DNA of 64,000 nucleotides, taken from Chondrosia reniformis (lineage: Eukaryota > Porifera > Demospongiae > Chondrillida > Chondrillidae). The notes under the pieces were generated by a model, which was not told where the DNA came from, made no database searches, and saw nothing but the letters and a program-made list of their open reading frames with translations. The stretch is from the NCBI GenBank assembly GCA_947172415.1, contig OX359196.1, positions 5,519,901 through 5,583,900 of the forward strand, in the 5' to 3' direction. Positions 22,588 to 36,050 of this stretch are shown here, one piece after another (positions within the stretch are counted from its first letter, which is position 1; each line of letters starts with the position of its first letter). Made by a program: the position numbers and the translations under genes.

Positions 22588-25494
22588 ATGGATTTCAAAA
22601 TGAACAGCTCGCTTGGTAGGTAAACTAGTAACTTTTGCAATGCGATTGGTTGGTAGCTGCATATATAACTAAAACGAATATTATTAATTTAGTTCCTCAA
22701 CTCTATAATAGCATGCATGTCCAGAATAATTTGTATGCAAGTGTGACCCGACACGATCGCTATATAGTTATTTCGAAGTTCCTGAATGTTTTCGACGAGT
22801 ATATAGAATGTGGTTAAATTTACCAAGTTTCTAATAAATTGAATCGATTTACAAATATAGGTGAGAATGCTGGAGCATATTGACAACTTCCAGGTTGGAT
22901 GAAGCATTAATGTTTATCAATAAACAATTTATAAATTGAATACAACTGCGGTGAATATGGCAATCGTTACTTTCTAGTTTTAATGGACAGTAACAAACGA
23001 GTAGTATACATTCCACATTCAGCAATACATGTATATATATATACCTGTTGGTTTGCTTTTTATACATTCATTGTATACATGCATGGGCACTCTAATAATA
23101 ATAATAATAATAATAATAATATACCACTATTTATGTAATTATGAAAAGGTTAATTATATCGTTAATCTAGACACATGCACAAAAGTTTTGGAAAACTATC
23201 AAGTCAATGGCATTCTCGGCAAAGGAGGATTCGCCACTGTATATAGCGGTTTTGATAAGAAGACACACAGGCCAGTAAGTAGGAGTGCATATAATAAGGG
23301 ATCAGGTATATTTAGTTATTTAACACCTAAATTTTTTACGTGTAGGTAGCAATAAAAGTTATCCCAGAAGAAAAGATACATCGTTATACTTGTGTAAGTT
23401 GTACAAATATACTGACTGTTTCCTTACAATGACATGTAGACATAGTATTTGAGATGTGCTTGTCATGGAACTTATATACCACTAGCAAAATATGTTATTT
23501 AGTAAAGCATATGTACATGGGAAGTGTGTCCATGCAATGATTTGAGATAATTAAGCAAACTGTGATGGACTTCCATTACCTTACCTTGTATATAGCACAG
23601 AATGGGATTTTTCACCAATAAAATTTATTAGTGAAAAATCCCATCTGTGCTATATATTACTTCATAGCAACACACATTATATCTAAAAATAGTTTCTAAC
23701 AGGATAAGCAATGCTGTCTTGTTTATAGGAGATATTCAATATTTATTATTTAATATCTCCTATAAACATCTCCTATAAACAAGGCAGCATTGCTTATCCT
23801 GTCAGAAACTTTTTTTAGCTATTATATAATGTGTGTTGTTATGAAGTAATTTAATGTTGTCAATTAAAGTGTTGTGGAGGGGCTTGCATTGCACATATGT
23901 GTACGGGATATCCATACCACATGCCTCCCTAGCAAATTGTTTTGGCACATATCGTGGTACTCTAGATCTTGATGAAATTTATGGAATCCAATTGAAACCT
24001 TGATTAATATATCCCACAAAATCCAACAATATTTAATTTGCAATACATGCATATACGTATATAAGAGAGTGCAATATTGAGGTATACACCTCTTCTGTGT
24101 TATGACACAATACTATACATCTTGAATTAGAGCTACATATAATACAAAGTGAATGGTTTTGCTGAAGTATAGACACTGTATAGGCAGTTCAATTGTTTGA
24201 TTAATAACTAACTAATTCAAGTACTCAATCAACCTTGAGCTCTTCTATGGAATCAGGTTGTCCTTTATTGGGCTATCTGCTATAGTCAGTCACTTGTACG
24301 GCTTTGTACCCATACAGCTAATCATTTTGAAGCCTATAATCTCAAGGCTATATCATCCCAAAATTGGGACATTCTTATTGTTACATATACTGTTACTCAG
24401 CATAGTTTAAGCATTATCACAGCCAATAGACTTTTGGTGAAGATGTCTGTTGTTCTATCTATATATATAGCTCTCTGGTACAATGGTTCCTTCAGAAGTT
24501 GAGGTACTTACTAGGCTCCGTCACAAAGACATTATTGGGCAGATAGATCACTTTTCAACAGATGAAAACTATGTAATTGTGTTTGAGCGCCCAGAAGAAT
24601 CAGTGGACCTCTTTGATTATGTGAATCATCATGGATCATTGCCAGAGGAAGAATCTAGACACATTATGAAGTAAGTCGGTGACGTGAAATGGTTAAGTAT
24701 AAGCTGGTTAGTATATTAGCTGAAAAGGGAGAAGAGAATTTGGGAGATTAAAAGTACATGAATAGCAAGTACTTGAAAGTGAAATATGTGTCTTCTTAAC
24801 ATGATCAAAATTTTAAATTTATTTGAGTTGCAAAAGGTATGATTCAAGTACGTAACATTATGTAATCTATACCCATATTTTAGGCATGTCTTTTCTGCTG
24901 TTAAGTACTGCCACAACAATGGCATTGTTCACTGGGACATCAAGGATGAAAACATATTGATTGATCTGAGAAACAGGTGTGCCAAACTCATTGACTTTGG
25001 TCATGCAGGGGTCTTCAATCCGGGCAAAACTTACACAAGGTATGAAGGGACAAGAGCATATTCCCCTCCTGAATGGCTCAAAAAGGGAGAGTACCATGCC
25101 GAGTCAGCCACTGTGTGGACTTTAGGAGTGGTATTGTACATCATGCTGCAAGGGGATGTCCCTTTTGGCAATGACCAAGAAGTTTTACAAGGGAAACTGA
25201 GATTTAACAGAGATCTTTCAAATGGTAAATTAATCTGAATTTGTATGCATGCTGGTACACATGGATATCATATACATTTGCAGTTATATAGCAAAGGACT
25301 TAACCATTTGTGATACTTATCTTACAGATGCAAGGGATCTGTTATCATTGATGTTACACCAGAATCCTACTGAAAGGCCAACACTAGAGAAGTTATTCCT
25401 CCATCCATGGATAGTTAAGGGAGATTCAGCACAGTGTTGTGAGCAGAGAAGAGTTGACAAGTTAACTGGCCAAACAATGTCATTATCATTGTAA
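22588..25494 (+). CDS. PIM-like serine/threonine kinase, 6 exons, 295 aa, HWD catalytic loop
   Basis: Exons: 22588-22615, 23171-23274, 23346-23393, 24471-24670, 24884-25224, 25328-25494; all phases agree. It is little more than a kinase domain, like PIM kinases. Motifs: GKGGFATVY (26-34), VAIKV with Lys48, GTMVPSEVEVL (PIM: GTRVPMEV-like), VFERPEESVDLFDYV (PIM ERPE-x-x-DLFD hallmark), IVHWDIKDENILID (142-154), LIDFGHAG (DFG 164-166), YSPPEWL (PIM YSPPEW), VWTLGVVLY, GDVPFGND, and a C-lobe end with ERPTLEKLFLHPW. The catalytic HRD is His-Trp-Asp: Arg is replaced by Trp (codon TGG), while catalytic Lys48, Asp145 and the DFG Asp164 are kept. PIMs are constitutively active survival and growth kinases. 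Activity of this one cannot be judged from sequence alone. Confidence 0.88.
23590..23656. repeat. hairpin, about 26-bp arms, in PIM-like intron 3
   Basis: atagcacagaatgggatttt...cac (left) pairs with gtgaaaaatcccatctgtgctat (right) across a loop of about 15 bases, with one bulge. It lies directly before a second, larger hairpin. Confidence 0.8.
23657..23852. mobile_element. long foldback element in PIM-like intron 3
   Basis: The left arm (about 23657-23736) starts ttacttcatagcaacacaca and contains aggataagcaatgctgtctt. The right arm (about 23752-23852) is its near reverse complement and ends gtgtgttgttatgaagtaa. The right arm carries an extra copy of atctcctataaac. Total about 196 bases, MITE-like, no open frame. 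Confidence 0.75.
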
Positions 25495-25793
25495 AATGTA
25501 CTGTATAGTGAATTCCTCATTTGTCAGTCACAGATGAGTCTGTTAAATCTTTTGAATTGTTGCATTTATGGTTTCTTGTACATAATATATATTTTTCTGT
25601 TTCTGTACTAAAAATTCAATTTTATAATCCATTGAAATTGAATTACTGCGTTTGAGCCAATTGAAAAGTTACAATACACACAGAAATGCTACAACTGTAC
25701 ATACTAAACATTACTACAGAAAAGTGATACAAAAGTATGTAGCTCAAAGCTTTATGACTTTTAAGTCTTCATCATATTGAAACCATGAGTGCA

Positions 25794-28067
25794 TCATCTG
25801 TCAGATTCCTTTGTTCCCTTATGAATAGGCCTCTGGTACACAATGCCACCACAGACGATAACATGTGAAATTAGTTGATTGTGACAACCAAACTGATACA
25901 CAAGATGTTCCCACCTATGCAGTGAATAGCTCTATAAGAAGTTCACATTATGTAATAGTTCAAAGGTCACATTAGCTTACCTATCAGCATCAATCAGGAC
26001 CATATTACCATGCTTCCCAACCTCTAGTGATCCGTGCTTGTCCGCCTTACCAAGGGCAGCTGCAGCATTAATAGTGGCAGCTGCTAGAGCCTCTTCAAGT
26101 GTCATGTGCAAGAGCACACATGCCAGGTGCATCACCATCGGCTAAACAGGAGCAACAGGAGGTCCTTGGGAACCACTAGAAGACAAGTTATATTTGCTCC
26201 ATAACTCACCATTGACATGCAGTAAGCATTTGGATTAAAGTCACTACCCAAAGCTACAGCAATACCTGCAAAGTGGTGGATGAATGGGTGGATGGGTGGG
26301 TAGATGGGTGGATGGGTGGATGAATGGGTGGGTGGATGGATGCACATATGTATATAGAGGGATGGAAAATGAGAACCTTCATCAATCATCTTCCTAGCAG
26401 GAGGCGGCTTGAGTCTAAGGATGTAGGCTGTAGTTGGTAGCAAGACTCCAATCACTCCACTGTTACTCATAGCAGTTATTCCCTGGTTGCTAATCTCTTC
26501 AAGATGGCTGACACATCTTGCCCCTAGTTCAGCCCCTAGCTCAGCTGCATTCATAGCATTGAGTTCATCGCCATGGAAATTGGCACTCATACCAGCTGCT
26601 TTACCCGCCTGCAGTATTTTCCTTGTGGCCCAAACATCAAACACTCCCTTCTCACAAAATACATCAATTGAGTCTACAATTAACTCTCCTGATGTAAAAA
26701 AAGGGAATAAAGAAATGAAGACTAATTCATTAATTGACCAAGTTTGGTATGATACCTGAATCACAGAGTTCTTTAATGGCTGGTATTTGCACCTGAATCA
26801 CATTCTGTGTCGCCTCCTCCATGGTACTACCCCTGTGGGGTGGGGTGGAACGAGGACCTGCTACTCACAGTGTCACAAACACAGACACATGCCTAACATA
26901 TCTAACGTACTTTGGCACTGAATGAGCCCCACAGTATGTAGAAGATATGAAAATTGGAAGGTTCTTGCGTGCTTCCTCTATAGCTCGTAGCATCTTGACC
27001 TGTACAAATAAATACCTCATACTGTTAAGATAGTTACTACATACGCACATATGAAACTGTATATGTTTTGACTGGAAAGGCAATGAAATTCTTAATAAGG
27101 AAAATGAGAGGCAACCAATTTTGGCTAGATTGGTCTCTTTCATGTAGTCACCTCATTTTCCAGGTCCAGCCCATATCCACTCTTAGCTTCTACTAGGGTT
27201 GTCCCCATTGTGGTCATCCCTTCTAATCTTGCTTTCAGCAGCTCATAGAGGTCCTCTTGACTTGACTCACGAACACACTTCACTGTGTGCTGGATACCGC
27301 CTCCTTTGGCATGGATATCCAAATATGTAGCACCTTCCAACTACAGGATATAGTCACACATAAGGTATCTATCAATGGTATTGTTGACAAAGACCGTAAC
27401 TGTATCCAAATAGTGCTAATGCTCAAATAAAATCAATTTTCTACTACAAACGCAAAAAGTACCCTTTACAATTTCTTAAATTATCTAAAACACCATTTTT
27501 ACATACTTAAAATTAAATTGGATACATAGATTATATGAGGATATAGTTTTCTTAGTATTCAAGTAGACCATGTGGAACTGTTATAACATGTAGAATAATG
27601 TAGAATATCCTTAAAAATACATTGCGCAACATCACACACATGCAACAACTGACTATTTGGATCAACCCACTTTCATAGAAAACTCGTGCACTCTGTCTCC
27701 ACTCCACACCGGATGAGTGTGCGCATCCACTAGTCCTGGAAGAACAGTCTGACCATTGGCTTCTATGACTTCATCAAAGGTTGCCCCTGGAGCTAGGGAG
27801 TCGATGATGTCATCATACCCTACAGCAGCTACAGTACCATCTTTTGCCACCACCACACCAAGGGTCCGCCCACCGTCAGCCTGATGGAAAACCACACCCA
27901 CGCGTGGGATAGTATATTACATAAAGGTTATTCAAGTGACATTTGTATATACTTACATTGAGAACAGTTATATTTTTCATTGCTTTTCCCGCCAAAACTC
28001 TCTCTCCACTGTTACATACTGTCACTATTTGACTGGCTCCAGTTATTCGCAGTTTATAGGTCGACAT
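25794..28067 (-). CDS. AMDHD1: imidazolonepropionase, 9 exons, 441 aa
   Basis: Exons on the minus strand: 28067-27957, 27880-27671, 27340-27152, 26999-26911, 26832-26756, 26688-26377, 26265-26210, 26141-25981, 25914-25794; all phases agree. This amidohydrolase performs the third step of histidine degradation, opening imidazolone propionate to formiminoglutamate. Visible: LPGLVDAHTHPVW with metal ligands His91 and His93, GGGI, GTTLVEAKSGYGLD, STYCGAHSVP, IDVFCEKGVFD, NFHGDEL, AAELGAELGA, SHLEEIS, LLPTTAY, and VALGS|DFNPNAYC bearing the metal-binding Asp. Length is close to human AMDHD1 (426). Intron 6 holds a GGATGGGTGGAT minisatellite. The start codon is 91 bp from that of a divergent gene. 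Confidence 0.95.
26278..26345. repeat. (GGATGGGT)n minisatellite in AMDHD1 intron 6
   Basis: Units ggatgggtggatgaatgggt and similar, adjoining the 3' splice site of exon 7. The frame running through it is not coding. Confidence 0.85.
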
Positions 28068-28158
28068 CTGTTCTAATAGCTAACGATAATGTATCCATTG
28101 AAATTGCGTTAACACTTGGTCGTTCTTTATGAAACGCATATTAACTCGAGTTGCTGAC
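28068..28158. promoter_or_regulatory. putative bidirectional promoter AMDHD1 / L51-S25 domain gene
   Basis: Only 91 bases separate the two divergent start codons. No TATA box is evident. Core promoter elements and both short 5'UTRs must lie here or overlap the genes, unless an unseen 5' intron exists. This is inferred from geometry alone. Confidence 0.5.
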
Positions 28159-28709
28159 ATGAAATGCTTCGCAGCGAGTCGTTATGCTACTGGTTACAGG
28201 AGGACGATGGACCATTTACTGAATTGGAAACCTAGGATCCCAGAACACGTAACAGATGCCATTATTTCATTTAAATCAGCTGATAGTAAGACTACTGAGT
28301 TAAGGTGAAGGAGACATGCAATGATACATATAATAAACATATCCTAACATTGTTGCTGAATGTTCGTGATTTATTTCGGATCCTTTATTTCTTCTAGGTT
28401 GTTTGTCAGTGAGAATGTACCACAAATGAAGTTTCATAATCCTCACTTGAAGGTGCTTATAAGAAGAAGAATAGATCAGGACTCTGTTATTACGTGGAAG
28501 AGTGAGGCAGGTTGGTCTTGGCATAGTTCTGGGATGATCTGTCAAATCTGCTGCCATGTTATTGAATTCCCTATTTTGCAGGTATAGAGAATACATCTAT
28601 TGTGGGCAATGAAATGACTGCATTTGAGATTAAAGAAATGATTAATTCAATGGACTGGAGTACATTTTTCGGTTCCGAGTCATCACCTCAATCAAAACAT
28701 ATATCCTAG
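28159..28709 (+). CDS. L51/S25/CI-B8 thioredoxin-fold protein, mS25-like, 3 exons, 128 aa
   Basis: Exons: 28159-28304, 28398-28510, 28582-28709; phases agree. The core RLFVSENVPQMKFHNPHLKV matches the strand-helix-strand of the mitochondrial L51/S25/CI-B8 domain and is especially like mS25 (FVxxNxPQxxxxNPxxxx). It is followed by a charged strand (IRRRIDQDSVITWKS) and a helix (TAFEIKEMINSM). The N-terminus is basic (KCFAASRYATGYRRT), compatible with mitochondrial import. A second, fuller mS25 gene lies at 53260-54113, so this is a divergent paralog or another family member (mL43, NDUFA2-like). Neighbouring start codons suggest a promoter shared with AMDHD1. Function unproven. Confidence 0.6.
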
Positions 28710-28810
28710 CTAAGGAACAGCTTGTATGAGCACGGGTCTGCTTTTTCTTGAATTCTGTAAATTTTCATTGCTATAATTATCGTGTGGTTGTGCGATTTAT
28801 TATCGGCGGA

Positions 28811-30652
<1,842 letters not shown>

Positions 30653-30959
30653 ACTAGATCTTTTTATATCAAAGATTTCGTTGTAATTGGACTCTTTTTT
30701 TCTTAATATTTGCTTGTTTTTCAAGTGTATTTATGTATAATTGGTTAACTGGTCACATATGAACTAGCTGTTAATGACCTACACTATGACTAATTACCAC
30801 TTTAACTAAGTGATTGATTCTGGATATTATCACTCTGTCAAATAATGGATCACTTATAAATCTGTTAGTTCAAGCTTAAATTTGTTTTGAGTGAGTATAT
30901 ATAGTGTTGGAAATATTTAACCTATATAATTAGTAGAGTTAGTTATAGCAGTTGAAGAG

Positions 30960-33900
30960 ATGGAAGATTTCTGGACTATACCAGATCAGGACAGTCTCAA
31001 TTCCACTAGGAGCAGCATAAGGAGTAGAAAATCTACCTCTTCCTGGGAGGATGCAGCCAAACACTACAGGTACAACCTTCACAGTAGACTCAGTACTACC
31101 TTTAAGAGGAGAGGCAGTAATAACAGGCCAACCTTCTCCAGTGTGGGTTGGATTCTGGATGAGGAGGAAGGTCACAATGAACCACAAGAGCCCAATCCCG
31201 TGTGCACCTCTAGTTCTGATTTGGGAAATACCCTTGACAAGCAGGGTGAAGAGGACTATATATATGCATATCCCTGTAAATCAGTATTGGCTCCCTTGTG
31301 GCCATCAGACAGTTACCAAGAAAACAAGCATGGTGACAAGTGTGACAACAAGTATGATGACAGGTGTGGTGATGAGTACAATGACAAGTTTGATGACTAT
31401 AAAGCTGAAGGTGACACTGACAGTGACACAACTCTGAGCAGGAGTTGTGCTTCTCAACCAAAAACTACAGATGTTATTATAAAAGTCAAATTACCAGCTT
31501 GTTCTAGAAGGATTGAATATGGGTCCTTATATCCTGGAGTTAAGGTAATTGGAGGAATTATTGACAAAGCAGGGCTCATTGTCACCTATGTCACACATGT
31601 CGATCAGACAACCACTTTCAACATTAGAGAAGGTACAGTTATAACACACTTATGATGCAATTTAACCCTTTTTGTTGACTCAATTAATAATGTAATTTTA
31701 GGTGACCAAATCATTGAAATAAATGGGGAGGCAATAATTGGAATGAGCCACGAACAGCTCGCACTGTTTCTATTGAGGGACGTGCAACACCGAGATGTGG
31801 ATGTGACAATTAGGAGGTACATTTGAATAGCTGTGGACACTTCTGGTGTATATGTAATGTGCTGAGCTCCTTACATAATAGTTCCTTGCTCAGTGGGGCC
31901 ACTGGATTAATAATCTAAGACTATGTACCAGCTACCTTTTACATCTCATTTCAGATCTGACCACTGTTTGGAGCATTATTTAGAGATAAGCAATGTTCTG
32001 TCACAGAAAAGGAATAAGGTTCCCAGGGAGAAGAGAGAGGGTTGCATGGCTGTTTACTGCAGTAAGGAGGAACAGCAGAAGAAATATACAAATGCAGCCA
32101 TTGACATCTCAAGACCCACACAGCAACTTAGTCTATCTATTGACAGCCTGTGGAGTCCAAGTTTAGATAAGCTGAAGAAGGAATGGAGAAATCAGGCCAA
32201 TTCAATAGAGGTACATGACGTATGTATAATAGAGGAATTTAATGTACGTATGGCTCTTTGGCAGGGGATACCAGTTATGCTATGATTATGGCTCTTTTTA
32301 CAGAATAGGCATATAGCATGTAGGAAATGATATCTTAGATTTTTCGTATGTACAGTATATACATAGTGGACAGGACACCCTTTGATTACATAACATTAAT
32401 GTTTAAATACATCATTAATTCTCCTATATCTAACACACCATATTCCAAAAACCATGGTTAAACAGTTAGACTTCTTTTCTTACTTTCTCCACTGGACCAG
32501 ACAGCTGATTCTGGGAATTTTACCCTTTATCAATGACGCTGGGAGTCTTTGTCTTCTTCTTGGTCTCTTTCAGGCATGAAATTCTCAGAACCTAATACAC
32601 TATACATATACAGAAAGAACTCTAGCTAATTGTATAAACCTAGTTAGGCCTTTTAATTGCATATATAATTTCCCTCAGTCCTGAGGCTATCTAGAGTATA
32701 TGAAAACTGATTTGTACTTCTACTTTTCCAGATTTCTCTAAAATATATGGAGTCTTCTGATGCACTCTCTGTCACTTTAGTCCAAGGCAGGACTCCTCTT
32801 CCAACACCACAAGATAAGAGTAGGGGGAAACATCAGATCCTCATCAACAGCTTCTTGGTGCCTCACCCACAAACTGGGAGTCAAGTCCGAGCCAGCAAAC
32901 TGGTCCTTGCTGCACCAGGGGGTGTGGTCACATGGAACCAGCCCCTTCCACACTATCACCTCTCACCAGAAGAGGTAAAATCTGTTAAAGTTATCCCAAA
33001 AAATAAAAAGCTAAAAATAGCTTCCCAAAGATAATAAAATCCTTTCTTCTCCTGTTATATATGTAGTTGTTCGACACTGACATTCAATTTGTGGTATGGG
33101 AGTACAAAGATGTTGAAAATTACACTTTCATAGGAGAGGTATGTATGCATGGATTCATGTTTATGGTGTGTGTCATTTAATATTACATGTATTACATGTT
33201 TTAGATTTTATTAAGTCTATCAGACACGCAACTGGTAGACCTGACTGGTCAACCCCACTGGTACCCCCTGGGAGATCACAACCCAAACTTGGGACCTATT
33301 CCACAGCCAACCTTATATAGACGTAATGGAGCTACTCTGCTTCTTAATCGCATTCGGACTAGTATCAAAAAATCACTATCCACACCAGATACTTCACAGG
33401 ATTTTGACAACCACTTTAACTTGCGCACAGCTAGTGAGTCCTGTATACTGGAGGAAACTAACCAATCAAATGAGGAGGAAACTACCCAATCAAATGAGGA
33501 GGAGATTACCCAATCAAATGAGGAGGAAACTACCCAATCAAATGAGGAGGAAACTACCCAATCAAATGAGGAGGAAACTACCCAATCAAATGAGGAAGAG
33601 ATTACCCAATCAATTGAGGAAGATATAATCCAATCAAATGATGATACCCAATCTGGTGAAAAAGAAACTGCCCAATTGCAAAAGGACCCAGCCATTTTAC
33701 CAGATAGCAAGGTTTCTATTGATCAAAGAAGGAGGCACAATTCTGTGTCAGTGCTGCTCAATCCAGACCCCACCAGGAAGCCTCAAGGAGGCATGCCAAT
33801 ATTTGGAGGTAGCATTCAAAAGAGGTCTAACTCATCTGTATCTAAGTCTAGTTTAGAAGCTGAATTGACTTTGAATGAAGAGGCTCAAGAGTTAAGTGAC

Positions 33901-35559
33901 TCATCAGGGAACCAGTTGTACTCCACAGTAAATTCTAGGCCAAGATCATTTGGCAGTGAATCCAGTGATAGTGTGTTCCTATCAGATGCAGCCTCAGATT
34001 CAGTGTCAGATAAAACTCCATGTGTGCACGAAGAGAATAAAACAGTTTTACAAGTCAGTAGATCACAATTTTCCTGTATTTTAATTACAATTGTACGTAT
34101 ATATGTACGTATATAGGTAAATGGAAGTGAGACTCTCCCATTGCGATACCAGAGAAGTGCCAGTGTGGGGAATATACTTACAGCTGACTACACTACAACT
34201 GCTCAGCTTGACAAGCAAAGAGAGCGAAAACAAACGGTCAGATTTCATAGCTCTGTGGAAGATCTTACTAGCAACTTTAACAGCAGGGAGGAGGAGACTT
34301 ATGTACTGGTCAGAAATGAAACAATCAATATATTCTCAAACTTCCTTAGGAGAATATCAGCTCACTATTCAAACACAGAGTGAGCCAAAGAAATGCATGT
34401 ACATGTACATTTTATACTATCAGTACTAAAGTATTAAGCAATAACTCTACGTTGCGTATTTTAGTCTGCGATTTTCTGATGTCAAAATGGGACCATCTCA
34501 ATTCCTGCCAAGTACCACACCAAGTATGCATCTACTTAATTTACATACTCCTTATAGATATTGAATGAAGTGTGAGTGTTGTGTGATTGTTACTTGTGGA
34601 TATTCTAGGTCCATTGCTGCTCTGCGGTGAAGCAGAACTCTCATTAAGATACAGTCCATCTTCCTCAACAGTAGAAGTGATTTTTCATCAAATTCGAAAG
34701 TCTAGTGGGAAACTATTTTATGGAGGTAGGTATGCATGCATAACAATAACAACTATTTTATAGAGGTAGGTATGCATGCATACTAATAACAACCACATAT
34801 ATGGACTACATATATACATAACTCTCATTTCCTCATTCAAAACTCTCACTAGGTTTAGTTCCCTATAGGCCTTTACTCTAAAATAGATGTAGCATGTAAG
34901 AAAAATGGTGTGTTATATTAAACTCTTTAAGCTGCTATATGTGATGGCTATAGATTTTGTATTCACTGAATCTTATAGACTGTCAAACTCGTTTATTGGT
35001 GTTTGAGTTTGGTAACTTAAAAACCAAACGACAGGTTCCTTTGAAATTTAGTAAGTTGACAGCAAGGCAAACAGGCTGGAGGAGTGTCCACACCAAAGCA
35101 GACACCAATAATCAAATTCAGGTACATACATAGAGTTACTATAATAATTCTATAATTACAGCCAAGGCTAGAGCAGCTGTAACACTGTCTCCAAATTCTG
35201 AACAGCTATACTATTTAATATATATGGTTATTCACCTAATTAGGAATTCCAGAATCTGTAGTGGCCTCTCTAGTTTTTGGCCTTAAGTTTACAATTAACA
35301 AGGCTTCAATTTTATTTTCACCCTTAATACATTCTTGTCCTATCAGTTTGTCAAGTTGTTATCTATATCCTGAAATAGGTTTCAGGTAGTAACCTCCTTT
35401 GCTTAATATATATATGTACAGCTACAGATGAAGCTTCAAAGCAGCTGGTTCTACAAGACTGTCACATCAGACATATGGTTGGATGTAAAGAAATTGGTAA
35501 ACAGTGCTGAACTGAAGGGGTGGTACACCTTACTCAAATCAAAGACAACTTTTAAGTAG
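30960..35559 (+). CDS. RIM-like active-zone protein (PDZ, C2A, C2B), 11 exons, 975 aa
   Basis: Exons: 30960-31632, 31702-31816, 31955-32210, 32732-32974, 33067-33138, 33205-34053, 34117-34379, 34465-34523, 34609-34725, 34979-35121, 35422-35559; all phases agree. In bilaterians RIMs organise synaptic-vesicle docking. Here: a PDZ domain (about 170-265) with LYPGVKVIGG and REGDQIIEINGEAI; a C2A domain (about 300-450) with LVLAAPGGVV, IQFVVWEYKD, FIGEILLSLSDTQL and PHWYPLGDHN, matching RIM FLGEILIEL...PHWYKL; a long Ser/Glu-rich linker with about seven tandem TTQSNEEE octads; and a C-terminal C2B-like domain (about 775-975) ending LDVKKLVNSAELKGWYTLL, as in RIM ...VIGWYKLF. The N-terminal Rab3-binding zinc finger of RIM1/2 is absent, as in RIM isoforms without it. 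Confidence is lower for exact RIM orthology than for the domain order. Confidence 0.75.
32275..32345 (+). repeat. dispersed repeat family A tail, RIM-like intron 3
   Basis: ctctttttacagaataggca, tagcatgtaggaaatgatat and cttagatttttc match the tail of the copy at 20766-21006. Confidence 0.75.
32465..32575 (-). repeat. dispersed repeat family A head (inverted), RIM-like intron 3
   Basis: tttctccactggaccagaca, gctgattctgggaattttac and cctttatcaatgacgctggg are the inverse of the head region at 20766-20870. With the tail at 32275 in the opposite orientation, this looks like two insertions or a rearranged copy. Confidence 0.75.
34836..34912 (+). repeat. dispersed repeat family A tail, RIM-like intron 9
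   Basis: aggtttagttccctataggc, then ctaaaatagatgtagcatgt, a diverged tail copy. Confidence 0.65.
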
Positions 35560-35792
35560 ATTTAATGATTTATTTACAAATTTACTGCATATCTAACATA
35601 CAGTATGAATAGTCAACAATCTTGTGTGTATATTAGCTATATTAAATATTCAATATTCAATATAATTTTTAAGTGTACCATGTGCACACTAGGGCGAGAG
35701 TATGCCCCATACAGCACTATAAAGAAAGCAAAAAGTTAAAAAAAAGTTACAAAAGAACACTGTTGCACTAATTACTAACTGTAGACTTTGCC

Positions 35793-36050
35793 TTAGAATG
35801 TACCTCTAGAGCTCAAATAGAACACACAGTCATATTCAAAGACTTTTAAAATGCTCCAAATGAGGTAATAGGTACACAGGAGCCAAACCGTTTTTCTAGT
35901 TAAGTTACATATATACAACATGGATACATACACCCATAATGGATATGTAAAAACATGGATGAATGTGTACTTGTCATAGCCGTTCTCGAAAGGATTATCT
36001 TCTTCAGCAATGAGGCGGTGACGTTTTCCCAACGTCACATGATAATTCAC
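35793..36050 (-). CDS. candidate single-pass membrane microprotein, 2 exons, 60 aa
   Basis: Exons on the minus strand: 36050-35971 and 35895-35793, joined in phase. The first exon ends NPFENGYDK at a GTACAC donor; the second follows an ACTTAACTAG acceptor. The N-terminal half is polar and charged (GKRHRLIAEEDNPFENGYDK). The second half is one hydrophobic segment, TVWLLCTYYLIWSILKVF, plus a short tail. I do not recognise the family. It converges on the RIM-like gene (stop codons about 230 bp apart). The short length means it could be chance; the good splice sites and clean topology favour a real gene. Confidence 0.4.
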   Translation of the reverse strand: MNYHVTLGKRHRLIAEEDNPFENGYDKYTFIHVFTYPLWVYVSMLYICNLTRKTVWLLCTYYLIWSILKVFEYDCVFYLSSRGTF

